Positions 22,141-37,403 of a stretch of 64,000 nt of DNA are shown here, in pieces (position 1 is the stretch's first letter; each line of letters opens with the position of its first letter). The stretch covers positions 51,164,914-51,228,913 of the forward strand of contig NC_016132.3 in NCBI RefSeq assembly GCF_000005505.3, in the 5' to 3' direction. This stretch comes from Brachypodium distachyon. Lineage: Eukaryota; Streptophyta; Magnoliopsida; Poales; Poaceae. Under the pieces are notes generated by a model. The model ran no database searches. It was not told the DNA's origin and worked only from the letters and a program-made list of their open reading frames with translations. The translations under genes were made by a program, and so were the position numbers.

Positions 22141-25100
22141 ATGTCGACAGGGGGCTTGTCGTTTGTGCGCCGCGCCGTCGAGGCCGTGCGCCGCACGCCG
22201 CGCTGGCAAAAGAGGATCGTCTTCTTCACCGTAGGGTACGTGCGCCGCCGTCTCCTACCTAACTTCTCTCCCTCTATTGTTTTGATTCATGCGTTGAGCG
22301 ATCCGTACGTGTGCCGCGTCGTCGCTGTCTTAGTGCATTGCTCTGTGCGGCCTGCTCTTTGTTGAATTTTGCCAACCTTGTCCTTATTTCTTATCTATAT
22401 TCTGTTCTAGCGGAAAGGCTCCAAGCCGCAGAGGCCAGCGTGCTGATTGGTTTATTTAAGAATTGCATCCGCTGCTAAAAATCAACATGAAAAACATGTT
22501 TCGAAAGTTTGTTCATCTCCCTGGTAATAGTTGGAAATGGATCTACGATCTAACGCTTATTGTATTTCATCGGATTGTGTAAGTCATTTTTGGCGCTTGA
22601 AATTATATGATTTTGGAGTAGGAAAACAGCGATTGCCTATAATTGGGTAGGGCTGAAAATTGTGAGCCCAGCGCAGATTTATATTTGCTTGCTTATTGCA
22701 TATAAAAATGATTATTTAAATGAATTTTCCACTGCACAAAAGGTAGCATGTTTTGCGCTGCACTTGATGTGCCTCACAATTTTAGAGAACATTTATTGCG
22801 CACCGTAGGACTAAACATATTCCGGTAATGCTAACATTGAAACCTTCTGTTCATAAGAAGTGGAGTCATACCTGTACTGCTACATGTGGAATATATTTTT
22901 TCCCATGTACATTCAGAGATGGTAGTAATTTATTTCTACAAAAAGTTTCCATGTACCTGTAAATGTTATTTCAACATCTTCTGTTCATAAGCAGTACTGT
23001 ACGAGTACATTCAGTACAGCATTTTCTCTTACCATATATTTTGTCAAAACCAGGGTCACCCCCATTTCAGTTACTGATATAAAGTAAATTATTACTGACT
23101 ACCCTTCTGAACAGCTCTAAGAGTAAATAAACCAAAGCAAGTTCAGCTATGATCAAAGCAGCATATGTTCACCTTGCATCGTCTGGATTCTTTGTTCTAA
23201 TACAAAATGACATGCATTTTGACGTCTATTTGAGGAAAAAAGGCTTTTATTTCAGAACTTTGACTCACTTTTGGTTTCAACATCCTTGTAGAGTTGGCAC
23301 TTTAAGCTATGCTTGCCAGGATAATCGGGTTCTGCAAATTAATGATGGAACAGGCAAGAAAAAATTGGTTATACTTGGAACTGGTTGGGCAGGTGCAAGT
23401 TTCTTGAGAAATATAGACACTTCTTTGTATGATGTGCATGTCGTATCTCCTCGCAACTATTTCATGTTCACTCCTTTGTTGCCGAGTGTGACATGTGGCA
23501 CTGTTGAAGCACGTAGCATTGTGGAGCCAATTCGCAATATCGTGAGAAAGGTACGCTCTATTGGTTACTAAGTAAATCCATTTTGAACAATATCTTTGAT
23601 ATATACGATATTATGCAATAGTTAGCACATTTGACGTGTGCATAATATTTCAGAATGGTGGTGCATTCAGATTCTGGGAAGCAGAGTGCTACAAGATTGA
23701 CCCAGCAAGCAAGAAGATCCACTGCAGGTCAGGTGACGGGACCAATGTTGATGGAAATGGAGAATTTGCTGTGGATTATGATTACCTTGTTGTGACTGTT
23801 GGAGCTAGACCAAATACTTTCAACACCCCAGGTGTCGTCGAAAATTGCCATTTCCTAAAGGTCAGTAGCACATAAGGCAGCAATATTATATTCATTAGAT
23901 TTGTGAATAAAACTAACCTACTCCCTCCGGCTTGAATAATTTGTACTAAATCTGCGACAAGTAATTCCGGACGGAGGGAGTAATAAACAGAATAACAAAA
24001 TTGTACTTTCCATCTTTTGATTGATTTCAAAATTACCTTGAGCAATGAGCCTAGATGCGCCTGCTGGTTTGTGCAACATACTTTTGTTCTGATACTGTCG
24101 TTGTTTGTCTACCAAAGTACTCCATATTTTGTTGGTCATTGCAGTAGATGTCAGCTTATGTTTACTTGCTGTGTCTTTTGATCATATTAACTACTCCGTA
24201 CTATGTACCTTCTCCTGCCGTGCATTATGTCTGCAACTAGGTGGAGTTTGTGTTCTTATGTTACAATCTTTCGCAATTTGACTCGGTTCATTATCATGTA
24301 GGAAGTAGAAGATGCTCAAAAGATCAGGAAGAGTGTCATGAAATGTTTTGAAAAAGCCGCTCTTCCTAACCTTACTGAGGAAGAACGGAAGAAGAATGTT
24401 CATTTTGTTGTTATTGGTGGTGGCCCAACAGGGGTTGAATTTGCTGCAGAGTTGCATGACTTTGTCAATGAGGATTTGGCAAAGTTGTATCCTGACGTAA
24501 AGAAGTATGTGAACATTTCAGTAATTGAAGCTGGAGACCATATCCTTACGATGTAAGACCATGAGATCTTTCAGTACTTTCTGTACCATTTGTTAAACAG
24601 TCACATATTTTGTTTCCCGCCTCTTTGATATTTGAATGATTAAATGCTTTCAGTACTTTAGCTCCAGTGTTAAATATTTTTGTGCTAATTTTCATTTAGG
24701 TTTGACAAAAGAATCACCCATTTTGCTGAGGATAAGTTCAAGAGGGAAGGTATAGATTTGAAGACAAATTTTAAGGTCGTGAAGGTGTCTGATAAGACTA
24801 TCACCATGAGTAATCCTGCAACTGGAGAGATTGCTGTTCCTTATGGTTTGGCCGTTTGGTCAACCGGAATTGGAACCCGTCCGATTATTATGGATTTCAT
24901 GAAGCAAGTTGGTCAGGTATACCTTGTTCTGCGCCCATAACAGAGTCATATTTCAATCTTCGCATTTAAGTTTTCAATACATGATTTTAGGCAAACCGAC
25001 GTGTGCTAGCAACTGATGAGTGGCTCAGGGTTCATGGATGTGAGGATGTGTATGCACTTGGTGATTGTGCAACTATAACACAAAGAAAAGTGATGGTATG

Positions 25101-26368
25101 TGCGCTCTACTCAATTCCAAAATATCTTGCTGAGTAACTTGCATAATTCTGCATGTGTATGGCTTCTGTTATCAGAAAGAATTTGAGCAGGACTCGTCTT
25201 TTCCTTAGTAAAATTCAAAGCAAGACCTCTAGCTTATTGTACCTTATGTACTTTCCGTAGCATGTGTAGCTTTTTCAGGCAGGAGAAGATGAAATTATTT
25301 TGTTGCTTCACAAAAAGACCTGAAGTTACTTACTCTATGATTTGTACACTGCTTACATTTTTTGGAAACAAATACCTCGTATCAACTAGCACATTGTTTA
25401 TAGTTATCTGACATCTCAATGGATTGTGTTAATAACTTCATATGCATACAGGAAGACGTTGATGCAATATTTCGGGTAGCAGACAAGGATAATTCTGGCA
25501 CTCTGACTGTAAAGAAAATCAAAGATGTTCTTGGCGACATCTACGTAAGGTACCCACAGGTGGAGCTGTATCTTAAAACCAACCAAATGAAGGGCTTCCA
25601 TGACCTACTGAAAGATAAGGAGTCAGAAGAACTGAACATCGAAGAATTAAAAAAGGCCCTTGCTCAAGTGGACTCACAAGTCAAGCTTCTCCCAGCAACA
25701 GCTCAGGTAATTCATGTGTGCCATTATAGCCTGCCTACTCACTCAAATATAGCACCATGCATACAGACAGTGGCAAAACAACTTCAGCATTCCTAACCTG
25801 TATGAATATTTATTTTGTGCTTCAGGTTGCTGCACAAGAGGGAGCTTATCTTGCGGACTGTTTCAATAGGATGAACATATGTGAAGAATCTCCTGAAGGT
25901 CCTCTAAGGATCAGGGGTGCAGGGCGTCATCGGTTCAAACCTTTCAGGTCTGTTTCCGGTGAAAACATCTATTCTGTCATCAATTACACGGTGGTGATAT
26001 AAAGGAATATAATTGATAGTCTTGATTTATTGTCGTATCCTGATTTACAGGTACAGGCATCTCGGCCAGTTCGCTCCGCTGGGTGGAGAACAAACAGCTG
26101 CGCAATTGCCGGGTGATTGGATACATGTAGGCCACAGCACTCAATGGCTGTGGTATTCTGTCTATGCAAGGTATTAATCTCGATCAACAGTATTTTGTTA
26201 CCTCACCACTTCATCTCCTCGCCTTGCATGTATCTGATTGGATGCTGGTTTTAATGATCGTCTGTTCGTATTAAATACAGCAAACAATTCAGCTGGCGCA
26301 CAAGGATGCTGGTCGTCTCTGATTGGGGAAGGCGGTTTATCTTTGGAAGGGACTCCAGCAGCCTATAA
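22141..26368 (+). CDS. External alternative NAD(P)H dehydrogenase, NDB type, mitochondrial
   Basis: Ten coding exons: 22141-22235, 23292-23550, 23654-23860, 24302-24552, 24700-24916, 24991-25095, 25452-25706, 25826-25947, 26051-26170, 26281-26368. They give 572 residues, the NDB length. The type II enzyme on the outer face of the inner mitochondrial membrane passes electrons from cytosolic NAD(P)H to ubiquinone without pumping protons. The N-terminus ([20 protein letters not shown]) is a basic targeting sequence. FAD-binding GTGWAG is at 61-66 and nucleotide-binding GGGPTG at 226-231. Glu263 ends the second strand, which favours NADH over NADPH. The EF-hand loop at 389-400 ends in Lys400 where Glu or Asp is expected. 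The C-terminus ([15 protein letters not shown] through WSVY/SKQFSW-like membrane segment) is intact. Intron 3 holds a MITE. NDB2/NDB3-like rather than NDB1; the exact orthologue is uncertain. Confidence 0.95.
23921..23980. mobile_element. Short Stowaway-type MITE in NDB intron 3
   Basis: 60 bp with ends 'ctccctccggcttgaataa' and 'attccggacggagggag', flanked by TA on both sides. It lies in the intron between exons 3 and 4 of the NDB gene. Confidence 0.85.
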
Positions 26369-26390
26369 ATTGAACTTTCGGCTCGTCTTG

Positions 26391-26550
26391 CCAACTGAAG
26401 ATCTACGAGACTACGATGCTACTTTCTCCATATATAGCGGCATTCTTTTTGTTCCACAATTTTGCAAGCTTCCAACTGAAGATCTATGAGACTACGATGC
26501 TACTTTCTCCATGCAGCGGGTTTCTTTTTGTTCCACAATTTTGAAAGCTC
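26391..26550. repeat. Tandem duplication in the NDB 3' untranslated region
   Basis: Two units, 26391-26471 and 26472-26550, both starting 'ccaactgaagatcta' and both containing 'gagactacgatgctacttt' and 'tttttgttccacaatttt'. They differ mainly by small changes near 'tccatatatagcggcatt'. The first unit starts 22 bases after the stop codon. Confidence 0.92.
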
Positions 26551-26997
26551 GATTTCCACCTAGGCTAGTAAGGGTTTTTTGCGAATTTTTTGCCTTATTT
26601 CAGAGTGGTAAAGATAAACTCGCAGGCCGAACGGGTTATTACCTTTTTATGCCTTATCTCGATGCACCTCCATCAATTGAGTGCCACTAGGCAAGACTCA
26701 GTAAAGAGCATTATTTGCACTTAATTTTTTCTGGCACATTTCTCTGAGCTTCTGAGCTTATTCCTTGCATGAGTACCCAAAATTTTATGGATTTGTCGAA
26801 GGGATAAAGCAAACATTCTTGAGCGATTCTCAGAGAAGTGTGGTGCTATTCAATGGCACTCTGGGATTCACTAAAAATGCTGGATACTTTCTCGAGCCAG
26901 ATTGTACGAAACAGCGTTGTCGCATGGAATCGATGTGACGCGGCACGCTGGAACAAGTTCTAAAACTCCATGACTCATGCCTCCCTGTCGTACTTTC
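26551..26997. other. Convergent intergenic region between NDB and CNGC4
   Basis: Holds the 3' ends of two converging genes (NDB on plus, CNGC4 on minus). No gene or repeat is recognised. Confidence 0.45.
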
Positions 26998-29900
26998 TTA
27001 CAGCAATTCGTCCTGGTCGGGCTTGGGCGATGTGAGTAGCGCGGTGTAGAGCCGCAGCTTCTCCTCGCCGAGCGACGAGCACCGGGACAGCGGCCTGCGC
27101 GGGCGGATGAAGGAGAGCGACGTGAGCGTCTTGCGGTGCTTGTACCTTCGCCAGGCGAGCTGCACCGCCACGGCCGCCCACGTGCGCCACCCGTGCGAGT
27201 AGTACCGGGCGCTGCGCCGCACCTTGTCGTTGGTGAAGGTGTACCGGAAGTGGCGCGTGACGTACTTGACGTCCGCCGCCTCCAGCCCGAACGCCTCCGT
27301 GCTCTCCAGCGTCACCAGCCCCGACGACGACGCCGGCAGCCGCTCCAGGAACGGCCTGCGCAGGCACCACGACAGCAGCTCGTCCCCGCTGAAGTTGCCC
27401 GGCCCCAGCGTGCAGCAGCTCGTCGCGCCGTTCCGCAGCTGCTGGCTGCTCTGCAGGTGCCCCCGCACGATGAACAGCATCCTCTGCACCGGGTCACCTT
27501 CCCTGACGATCTACATATACATCATCATGGAAACACACAGAAAGGGGTGTTCAGTGATCACTTCAACATGGTTACCAAGAGGATCGAGTTCTAGCCTAGT
27601 TTGGTTAGTTACCACTTCTCCTTTGGGGAAGACGAGGGACTTGACCCTGTCGCAGATGTTCTCGAGCACCAGGTCGTCCATGTGCTGGAAGAGCGGCACC
27701 TGGCGAACGAGGTCGAGGCAGAGGTGGTACTTGATGTCCCTGCGGAGGCCCTCCGGGAGGTCGCGCACGATGCGGCACTCGTCGACGCCGCGGGTGGCCG
27801 CCCACCGCTGCCGCTCGTGCTGCCGCACCCGGTGCCGGAAGCTCTGCGGCAGGTTCTTGCGCTTCATCCACCACTCCACGCTCCGCAGCCTCGTGTGCAT
27901 CGCTTGCTTCTTCGACGTCGTCGCGTTCAGGAACACCTGCATGCCATGTGAATGCCCGTGTCATGCCTCATGTGCCATCGATCGACCAGCCTGTCACGGT
28001 ACATTTTGGCCTCCTGGCCGTAGATTAACGTACGTACGTACGTACCTTGATGTTTCCTATGAGCATGGTAACGAGTATTAGCCCCCCGGTGATGGTGATG
28101 ATGTTGAACACAATCTCCTGCCACTCCGTTGTGCTCGCCAGATTCCCAAAGGTACTGATCAGCAGCAACAGACAACCACCTCAGGAACAAAACAAACACA
28201 AACACAGCCTGACGGATCTGTACACCTCAGGAGTACAGATCAATTAATCTCCCTAGAAGCTTATAATTACCTCAGAGTCATGAGTCCCCAGAAGATTGGG
28301 AGCAGGATTTTCTCGAGCCTGTTGGGGTTTGCCACGAGCATGACGGTCCACTTGTAAGCCCCGTACTGGTAGCTGTCGCCGCTGTCGAGGCACGTCGCCC
28401 TGGCACCGGCGTCGCGGGCCCAGGCGAGCCTGTAGTCGGCGACCGCGCCCAGTCCGCCGGTGGTGGCGCCGTAGTAGAGCGGCTCCGCGCACGCCAGCGC
28501 CCCGGGCGCGCACGCCCCGGCTGCAGCCTGCGCGCATTGCTCCCTCAGGCACTTGGTCGCCCGCTGCACCCCGAGCAAGTACCAGCACGCGCCCACCGCC
28601 TGCATCGAAACAAACAACGGCAAGCAAATCGTCCTTTTTTACTCTGTCTCAGCAATAAACCCGTGCGCCAGAAGGCCATGTGCACGCATGTACGATGTAA
28701 AAATGGGGGAGGAGATGCGAATTGCCCGTGCACGTACGTGGGCTGCGACGAAGTAGGCCATGAGGTTGAGCGCGATCCCCCACCAGATGGTGCCGAAGAT
28801 GTAGCCGGAGACGTTCTGCATCCGGCGCAGGAAGCGGACGGAGTGGTAGATCTTGGGCAGGTACTCGAACAGGAACGACACCAGCAGCACGGTCATGACG
28901 GCCGTCGTTGATCCTCCGCGTATCATCGCCGGTATTACAACCCAGATCACCACCTGCAAGCGCACCAGACCTCAACCATGCATGCATCACATGATTAATC
29001 CCACCCCCAGACAAATTAGTAGACAGGAAAGTGCAGGAATATTTGGTGCCTGGTGGGGGCATATAGTCCAGCGATCCGGAGCGTGACACAGGGAGGGAAG
29101 ACAGCATCTTCTCATGACAGCGCCACAAATTTCCCAAATCCCAACCCGGTGTCAACAAACTTGGAGTATATGCTACTGCCACAGTGCCACTACACTGAAA
29201 GTATGGTGTGCACAAGCAAACAAAACAATTAACTGAAGAAGGGAAATATCGTCCAGGCAGCCACAGCTCACAGGTTCCCTGCGGAGCTAGGCAGCTAGCT
29301 AGCACATACTGCTGGACCTGGCCGCGACAGTTCATTCTACAACTAACTCTGAATCTGCATTGAATACATAGTTGGCTCAGATATGGTAAAATTAACGACG
29401 AGTCGGCAAGGGCCCCTGTACCCATGGCCATGGATTAGCACTACACCGAACCGTGCCAGCATCATGACAGTGTACATTTACTCCACAAAATAATGTACGT
29501 GTGGGGAATGCGGCTGCTTGATCACAAGTCCAAGAGCAGCGCCTCTCTAGACTCTAGTCTGTACAAGCTACAGCGCAGACTGCAGAGTGTAGCCTCAGCC
29601 TCGCCCTCGTAGTGCGTGGTCCGAGGTTGGCACAGTGGATCACATGAAGCTTTGCCAGAATGCGCCGGGGAAATTTGATGCTACATACGACATGCTACGG
29701 AAGGCGCTAATGCATTATGTATGGCAAATATTTACAACCTCAAAGCATTCCAGTCTGGATGCTCCACGGGGCATGGGCCATTGCCGAATTGTTTGTACGT
29801 GCAAGAATTAAAAGCCCTTGCTACTCCAGAACCATATGCAAGCTAAGATTTCAAAGAACACGTGGCAATTGAATCACCGAAACCTTTTTTTTTTCCGAAA

Positions 29901-30477
29901 AGGAATCACCGAAACCATTGCCGGACTAACCAAGAGAAACCATGCACGCACGCACCTGCATCACGGGAAGAATGACGAACAGGTCCAAGAAGAGCCCTTT
30001 CCTGGACGTCGCCAGCTGCGGCTGAGCAGCGGCGCCACCGACGGCGTGTCCTCGCTCCCGCTGCTGCGCCTCCTCGTCCGCGTCGTCGTCCTCATCCTCA
30101 TCATCCAGCTGCACCGTGGCGCACGCGGACCGGAGCACGTTCCAGGCGTGCACGGCGTCCACGGCGCAGCGGAGCGCGGTGACCGCGGCCGCGAACCAGC
30201 CGTCGAGGAAGACGCACATGAGCGGGCCGCTCAGGGACACGGCGTACAGGAACAGCGGGTCCACCACGAGCCCCGCCGCGCAGGCCAGCAGGTACGCCCG
30301 GTCCCACTCCCTCCGCCGCGGGTCCACCGCCGCCCACGCCGCCAGCCGGCGCTGGCGCTTCTTCCCGCCGCCGGCATGGGTCTGCGGCGGCGCCCTCTTC
30401 TCTCGCTCCCCTGGCCTCCACGCGACACCGTGAGGAGACGCGGAAGCGGCGGAAGACGAGGACGAAGCGGACGGCAT
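26998..30477 (-). CDS. CNGC4: Cyclic nucleotide-gated channel, CNGC4 / NEC1 group
   Basis: Six coding exons: 30477-29956, 28953-28738, 28599-28271, 28154-28046, 27936-27613, 27510-26998. They give 670 residues; Arabidopsis CNGC4 has 694. It is a plasma-membrane cation channel; in Arabidopsis CNGC4 (HLM1/DND2) acts with CNGC2 in calcium entry during immunity, and its barley counterpart is the necrosis locus NEC1. S1 begins near DRAYLLACAAGLVVDPLFLY. Later segments include VVIWVVIPAMIRGG, the pore region around LEKILLPIFWGLMTLSTFGNL and S6 ending LVTMLIGNIK. The cyclic-nucleotide-binding domain contains EGDPVQRMLFIVRGHL and GDELLSWCLRRPF; the IQ-type calmodulin site is VQLAWRRYKHR. Start: the first ATG in frame is at 30477 (MPSASS). 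The first intron is about 1 kb. CNGC2 is less likely, since the C-terminal TSLSFIRPRRPLSRC is CNGC4-like. Confidence 0.96.
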
Positions 30478-31386
30478 GATCTCGATACGGCTGTGCCCGT
30501 GCACTGCACCGTCGCGTGAGGCCGGCGTCTGGTACTCTGGTGCGAGTGACGGGGCGGCAGAGCAGAGAGGGCCAGTCAGTGTATATCCGCCCTCAAGTGC
30601 CCGTGCCGAGACGCGCAGATATACAGCTTGACACGAGCGGGCTGCCGCACCGATACCGCGATACGCATCTCTTTGCTGCTCTCACCTTGCCCGGCCGCTA
30701 TCTTGTCTGTTTGCGCGTGTTGCGGCTACGTACGCAGCGGAAGGAAGGTCCTACGTCGTACGTCCTACGTCTGTATATCCGGCCACGACCGGCGTGACTA
30801 GCTAGTCGATCATCGGTGATCGGTCGGTTTGCAATTAGCCTTGCGTGATGTGCCGTGCGTGGGCAGACCAAAGGCGTGGACGATACCGTGCACGACGAGG
30901 ACATCGGCGGCGTATCGAACAAGCGGTAGGAAAGTTGTGGCGTTGCGACGTACGCCGAAGAAGTGAACAAAGGTGGCCAGCCACACATCAGCAGCTAGCT
31001 AGCATATTCTCCGTGTGTCAATCATGTCGGTCTTCAACTCTTCATGAATGTTGGCGTCGATCGGCATCGTCCCACAGCGTGGTCCTGTATCGGCTGTCCT
31101 TGCCACTGCTTGACAATTAACGTCCTAGCACTTCTGGTACTGCCGGATTATCAGAGCGCCCTCGTTTAGGTGACTTGGCCCAGAGCGTGGCTGCTACTTT
31201 AATTACTCAGGGGACTACACTATAAGACCCTAATTAATTTGCAAGGAGATGATACAGAGCACAGCACAAGTGTAGGTTGTTCTCTCAGTCTCTCAGACCT
31301 GACTAGATAGATCCAGGGTCACTTCCAAACAACGGGGGAGTTAGATCATAGCATGTTTTCTGTTGCCCGACCGAGAATTAGCGAAA
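30478..31386. other. Intergenic between CNGC4 and the S-domain kinase
   Basis: Contains the CNGC4 upstream region on the minus strand, GC-rich and with many ACGT/CGTACG motifs (about 30720-30790). No gene was seen. Confidence 0.45.
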
Positions 31387-31641
31387 AACAAAATTGCCTT
31401 GGCTATAGCCTGTACTGTTGCTGTACATACTATTCCGTCACAAATTACCTAGGGAGTATCCGTTGTAGTCACTGGCGGAGGCTAAACTGGGCCACAACCT
31501 CCCTTTCCCTTTCAGGAGTGCAAAAAAGAAGTGTACAGACGTGTTCAGGCCCAGCCCACCCAAGGCAGCCCAAACAATGGGAGAAGTAAGAACAAAATTG
31601 CCTTGGCTACAGACTGTACATACTATTCCATCACAAATTAC

Positions 31642-31658
<17 letters not shown>
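31387..31658. repeat. Direct repeat at the 3' end of the S-domain kinase gene
   Basis: Copy 1 (31387-31465) and copy 2 (31590-31658) share 'acaaaattgccttggcta', 'tgtacatactattcc' and 'tcacaaattacctagggag'. Copy 1 carries about 10 extra bases. Copy 2 covers the last codons and stop of the kinase gene; copy 1 lies beyond it. Confidence 0.9.
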
Positions 31659-34841
<3,183 letters not shown>

Positions 34842-35268
34842 CTTCTCTCCTTCTCTCTCTGGAATGTTGGGCAACCAAATATGAGCTTTGTGACTGCCTG
34901 CATCAGCATCATCCGACCAATGGCTGCGTATTCGTACTTGGTATCGCCAAGGGAAATGTCGGGTCGTCGCCGCTTGGCAGCAGCTGGTTTACACGGGAGT
35001 TGGCACTTGACAGTGCTCGGAGCCAGTCACTCCACCAAACCAGACACAGAGCTGCAGGATGTGCAAACTTGAAACGAAGCTTCCGTGCTATGACTTGAGA
35101 CTGTGAGTGAACGAGTCGTGGTTTCGAACTTTGATAGTCTAGTATTGGACCCGCATCCTGCAGTGCATGTAACACCATGCAAATGCATAGTGCTTAGTTA
35201 CAAATTTCTACTGACAATTGTTTCTATCAATTTGGGTGCAAGGGTAGGATCTCACATGCAGCCTAATT
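34842..35268. promoter_or_regulatory. Upstream region of the S-domain kinase gene
   Basis: Probable promoter and leader on the minus strand, with a CT-rich leader next to the start codon. No TATA box was assigned with confidence. Confidence 0.4.
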
Positions 35269-36401
35269 TGATTAGGGCCTATTTGGAATTTTATAAGAAA
35301 AAATTAGAGGGTTATATTCCTAAGAATTTTTTTCTATACATGTTTGGTTTGCCGGATTTGAAACCATATGAATTTTTACTATATATTACTTTCAGAAAAA
35401 AATAGACCTCCTGAAAAAATTCATTTGTTTCTATATTAACTATGGCTAGCAATCGAATCCTTCAAGTTTTCCTGTATTTTAGAACACGATGGTCGGTTCT
35501 TGCAATTCGATTAGAAGAAATAGTTGACCCCGTTTATAAGGAAAATTAGGCCTAAAACCACACGAGGCACGGCTTATTCAAGAAAAACCGTACAAAAATC
35601 CTAACAACAAGCAAGCTACCTAACAAAGCTAGGTACAAGTCAAAGACGATGAACAAGCCACAACCGCAAAAGTGAAACCTCGTCCCGCTCCAACGACGCC
35701 AGATAGGTACCAGCTCTGTATGCCAAAGAAGATAGACGGAATTGGGCTTACTCGATAGCTGGAATAAAGAAGAGGCCGTTCCAACAAGGACAGCTTGCAC
35801 ATCAGCGAGCCCGCGCTGCTCGAAACCGAGACAACACCTTCAAAGAGGGAACGACTTGATTGCATATTCCAATGTTTTAAATTCTTATACATTTCAAAAT
35901 GGCATAATATTCAATTCTGATATTTTGAAATTCCACTAATCGAAAATGCTCTTAATGTTTTTCACTCTTTTTTTACTAATCCACTCTCAAGTTGGGTTGT
36001 GTTGCACATTTGATCCTTGAGTACTGTTTCTTGTGGACTGTACCGCACCTGGATCCAGCGATTGTGATGCCGACGCACAGGAGACTACTCGGTAGAAAAG
36101 TCCATAGTCGTGGGGCTCGTGGCAATCTTACCAACGACTAAACGGCTACTGGACCCATGCTACAAGAACAAAAGTTGACTTGAATGGGGCTAAGAGAATC
36201 ATAAATATCAACTAAGACTGTTTTCGTCGATTTGCCAACTCTGACGAAGCCAACAATGGTGAATACACAGTTACACACTTGTTTCCCGTCGTTTGTATTC
36301 AGTGTGGCGCCATTTTCCCGACCTGCACGTTGCATCGAAATTGTTGACCAAGAGAAATGGCCATGCAAATGAACACGGTATATATGCTATCAGGTGGTTA
36401 A
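35269..36401. other. Repeat-like intergenic sequence
   Basis: Begins with 'gggcctatttggaatttt', like the ends of Tourist/Harbinger-type elements. A stretch at about 35570-35850 ('accttcaaagagggaacgac' and similar) resembles multi-copy grass repeat sequence. No boundaries or coding regions could be defined. Confidence 0.35.
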
Positions 36402-36450
36402 TCTATCTATTATATACTAAAAGCAATATGAAGGGTACCGAGAGGAGGCG

Positions 36451-36591
36451 CCACGTTGATCTACGTCGTCAAAAAATTTCTGTCCGTTGGATTGAGATCT
36501 AAGAGCCACAAAAAACGTTACCACGTTGATCCACGTCATCAAAATTATTCTGTCCATGGGATCTGAGATTTAAGAGCCACAAAAAACGTTA
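36451..36591. repeat. 70-bp tandem duplication near the Helitron 5' end
   Basis: Units 36451-36520 and 36521-36591 both begin 'ccacgttgatc(t/c)acgtc' and end 'aagagccacaaaaaacgtta'. The downstream Helitron unit has one related copy near 38490. Confidence 0.9.
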
Positions 36592-36890
36592 CTCCGTACA
36601 TAGACGTTACGCTGCTACGCTTCGTTGATCGTGGCTTCAAAAAAACAACCGAATCTAATTAGGTTGATCGCGGGTGACCACGCACATCACGGCAAGGCCG
36701 CCGCTGAAGTCCTCGCGAATGACAAGCTGAGTCCAACCCAGCTAGCCCAAACAGCATGGTACATTAGGTCGTTAGCTTGGGCTTTTGTTAATAAAAAAAA
36801 AGTGAAACACGTCGCTAAAAAAACATGTGACGTCGTGGCCTCTATAAGAGAAACGAATCCAGGTCCAAACATGTTAGTTAACTTTTGGAA

Positions 36891-36999
36891 CTCCCTCTGT
36901 CTCATGTTAAGTGATAAAATATTACATGTATGCCGTTTTTTTGGTATAAATACATTTATATTTGAGCAAATTTGAGTAACTAAATATGGACTGAGAGAG
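36891..36999. mobile_element. Stowaway-like MITE inside the upstream Helitron
   Basis: The left end 'ctccctctgtctcatgtta' and right end 'taactaaatatggactgagagag' are imperfect inverted repeats; the right end is followed by TA. Confidence 0.6.
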
Positions 37000-37223
37000 T
37001 ATAAAAAATATATGAAACCGAGTCCCGGACGACATGTATAAAACAGAAACATCAAATTCTAAGAAGGGACGAAGACCATCTAGGACTAATATGAAGTGTG
37101 TTTTCTTTGAGCCGGAAAATGGTTTCCATTATTGAACGGGCGAGCAAGATCGTCGGACACCAAGTCACATACAAAGGTACGAGCCGGGAAATATCTGTGC
37201 ACATCTATAATATTTGACTCACG

Positions 37224-37403
37224 GTATGTATGTATGTATGTATGTATGTATGTATGTATGTATGTATGTATGTATGTATGTATGTATGTATGTATGTATG
37301 TATGTATGTATGTATGTATGTATGTATGTATGTATGTATGTATGTATGTATGTATGTATGTATGTATGTATGTATGTATGTATGTATGTATGTATGTATG
37401 TAT
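37224..37403. repeat. ATGT/TATG microsatellite, about 45 units
   Basis: About 180 bp of uninterrupted 4-bp units (gtat repeated). Because four is not a multiple of three, all frames stay open and give a repeating Met-Tyr-Val-Cys peptide, which is an artefact and not a gene. Confidence 0.97.

Noticed and set aside
21408..22262. Frames before the NDB start codon
   Set aside because: Low-complexity Arg/Pro/Ser products of a GC-rich promoter and leader. The NDB start at 22141 begins a conserved N-terminus.
27224..28081. 285-residue plus-strand frame over the CNGC4 gene
   Set aside because: Antisense to two conserved CNGC4 exons and their intron, with Arg/Ser-rich composition and no domain.
29818..30519. 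233-residue plus-strand frame over CNGC4 exon 1
   Set aside because: Shadow of the GC-rich first exon of CNGC4. No independent evidence.
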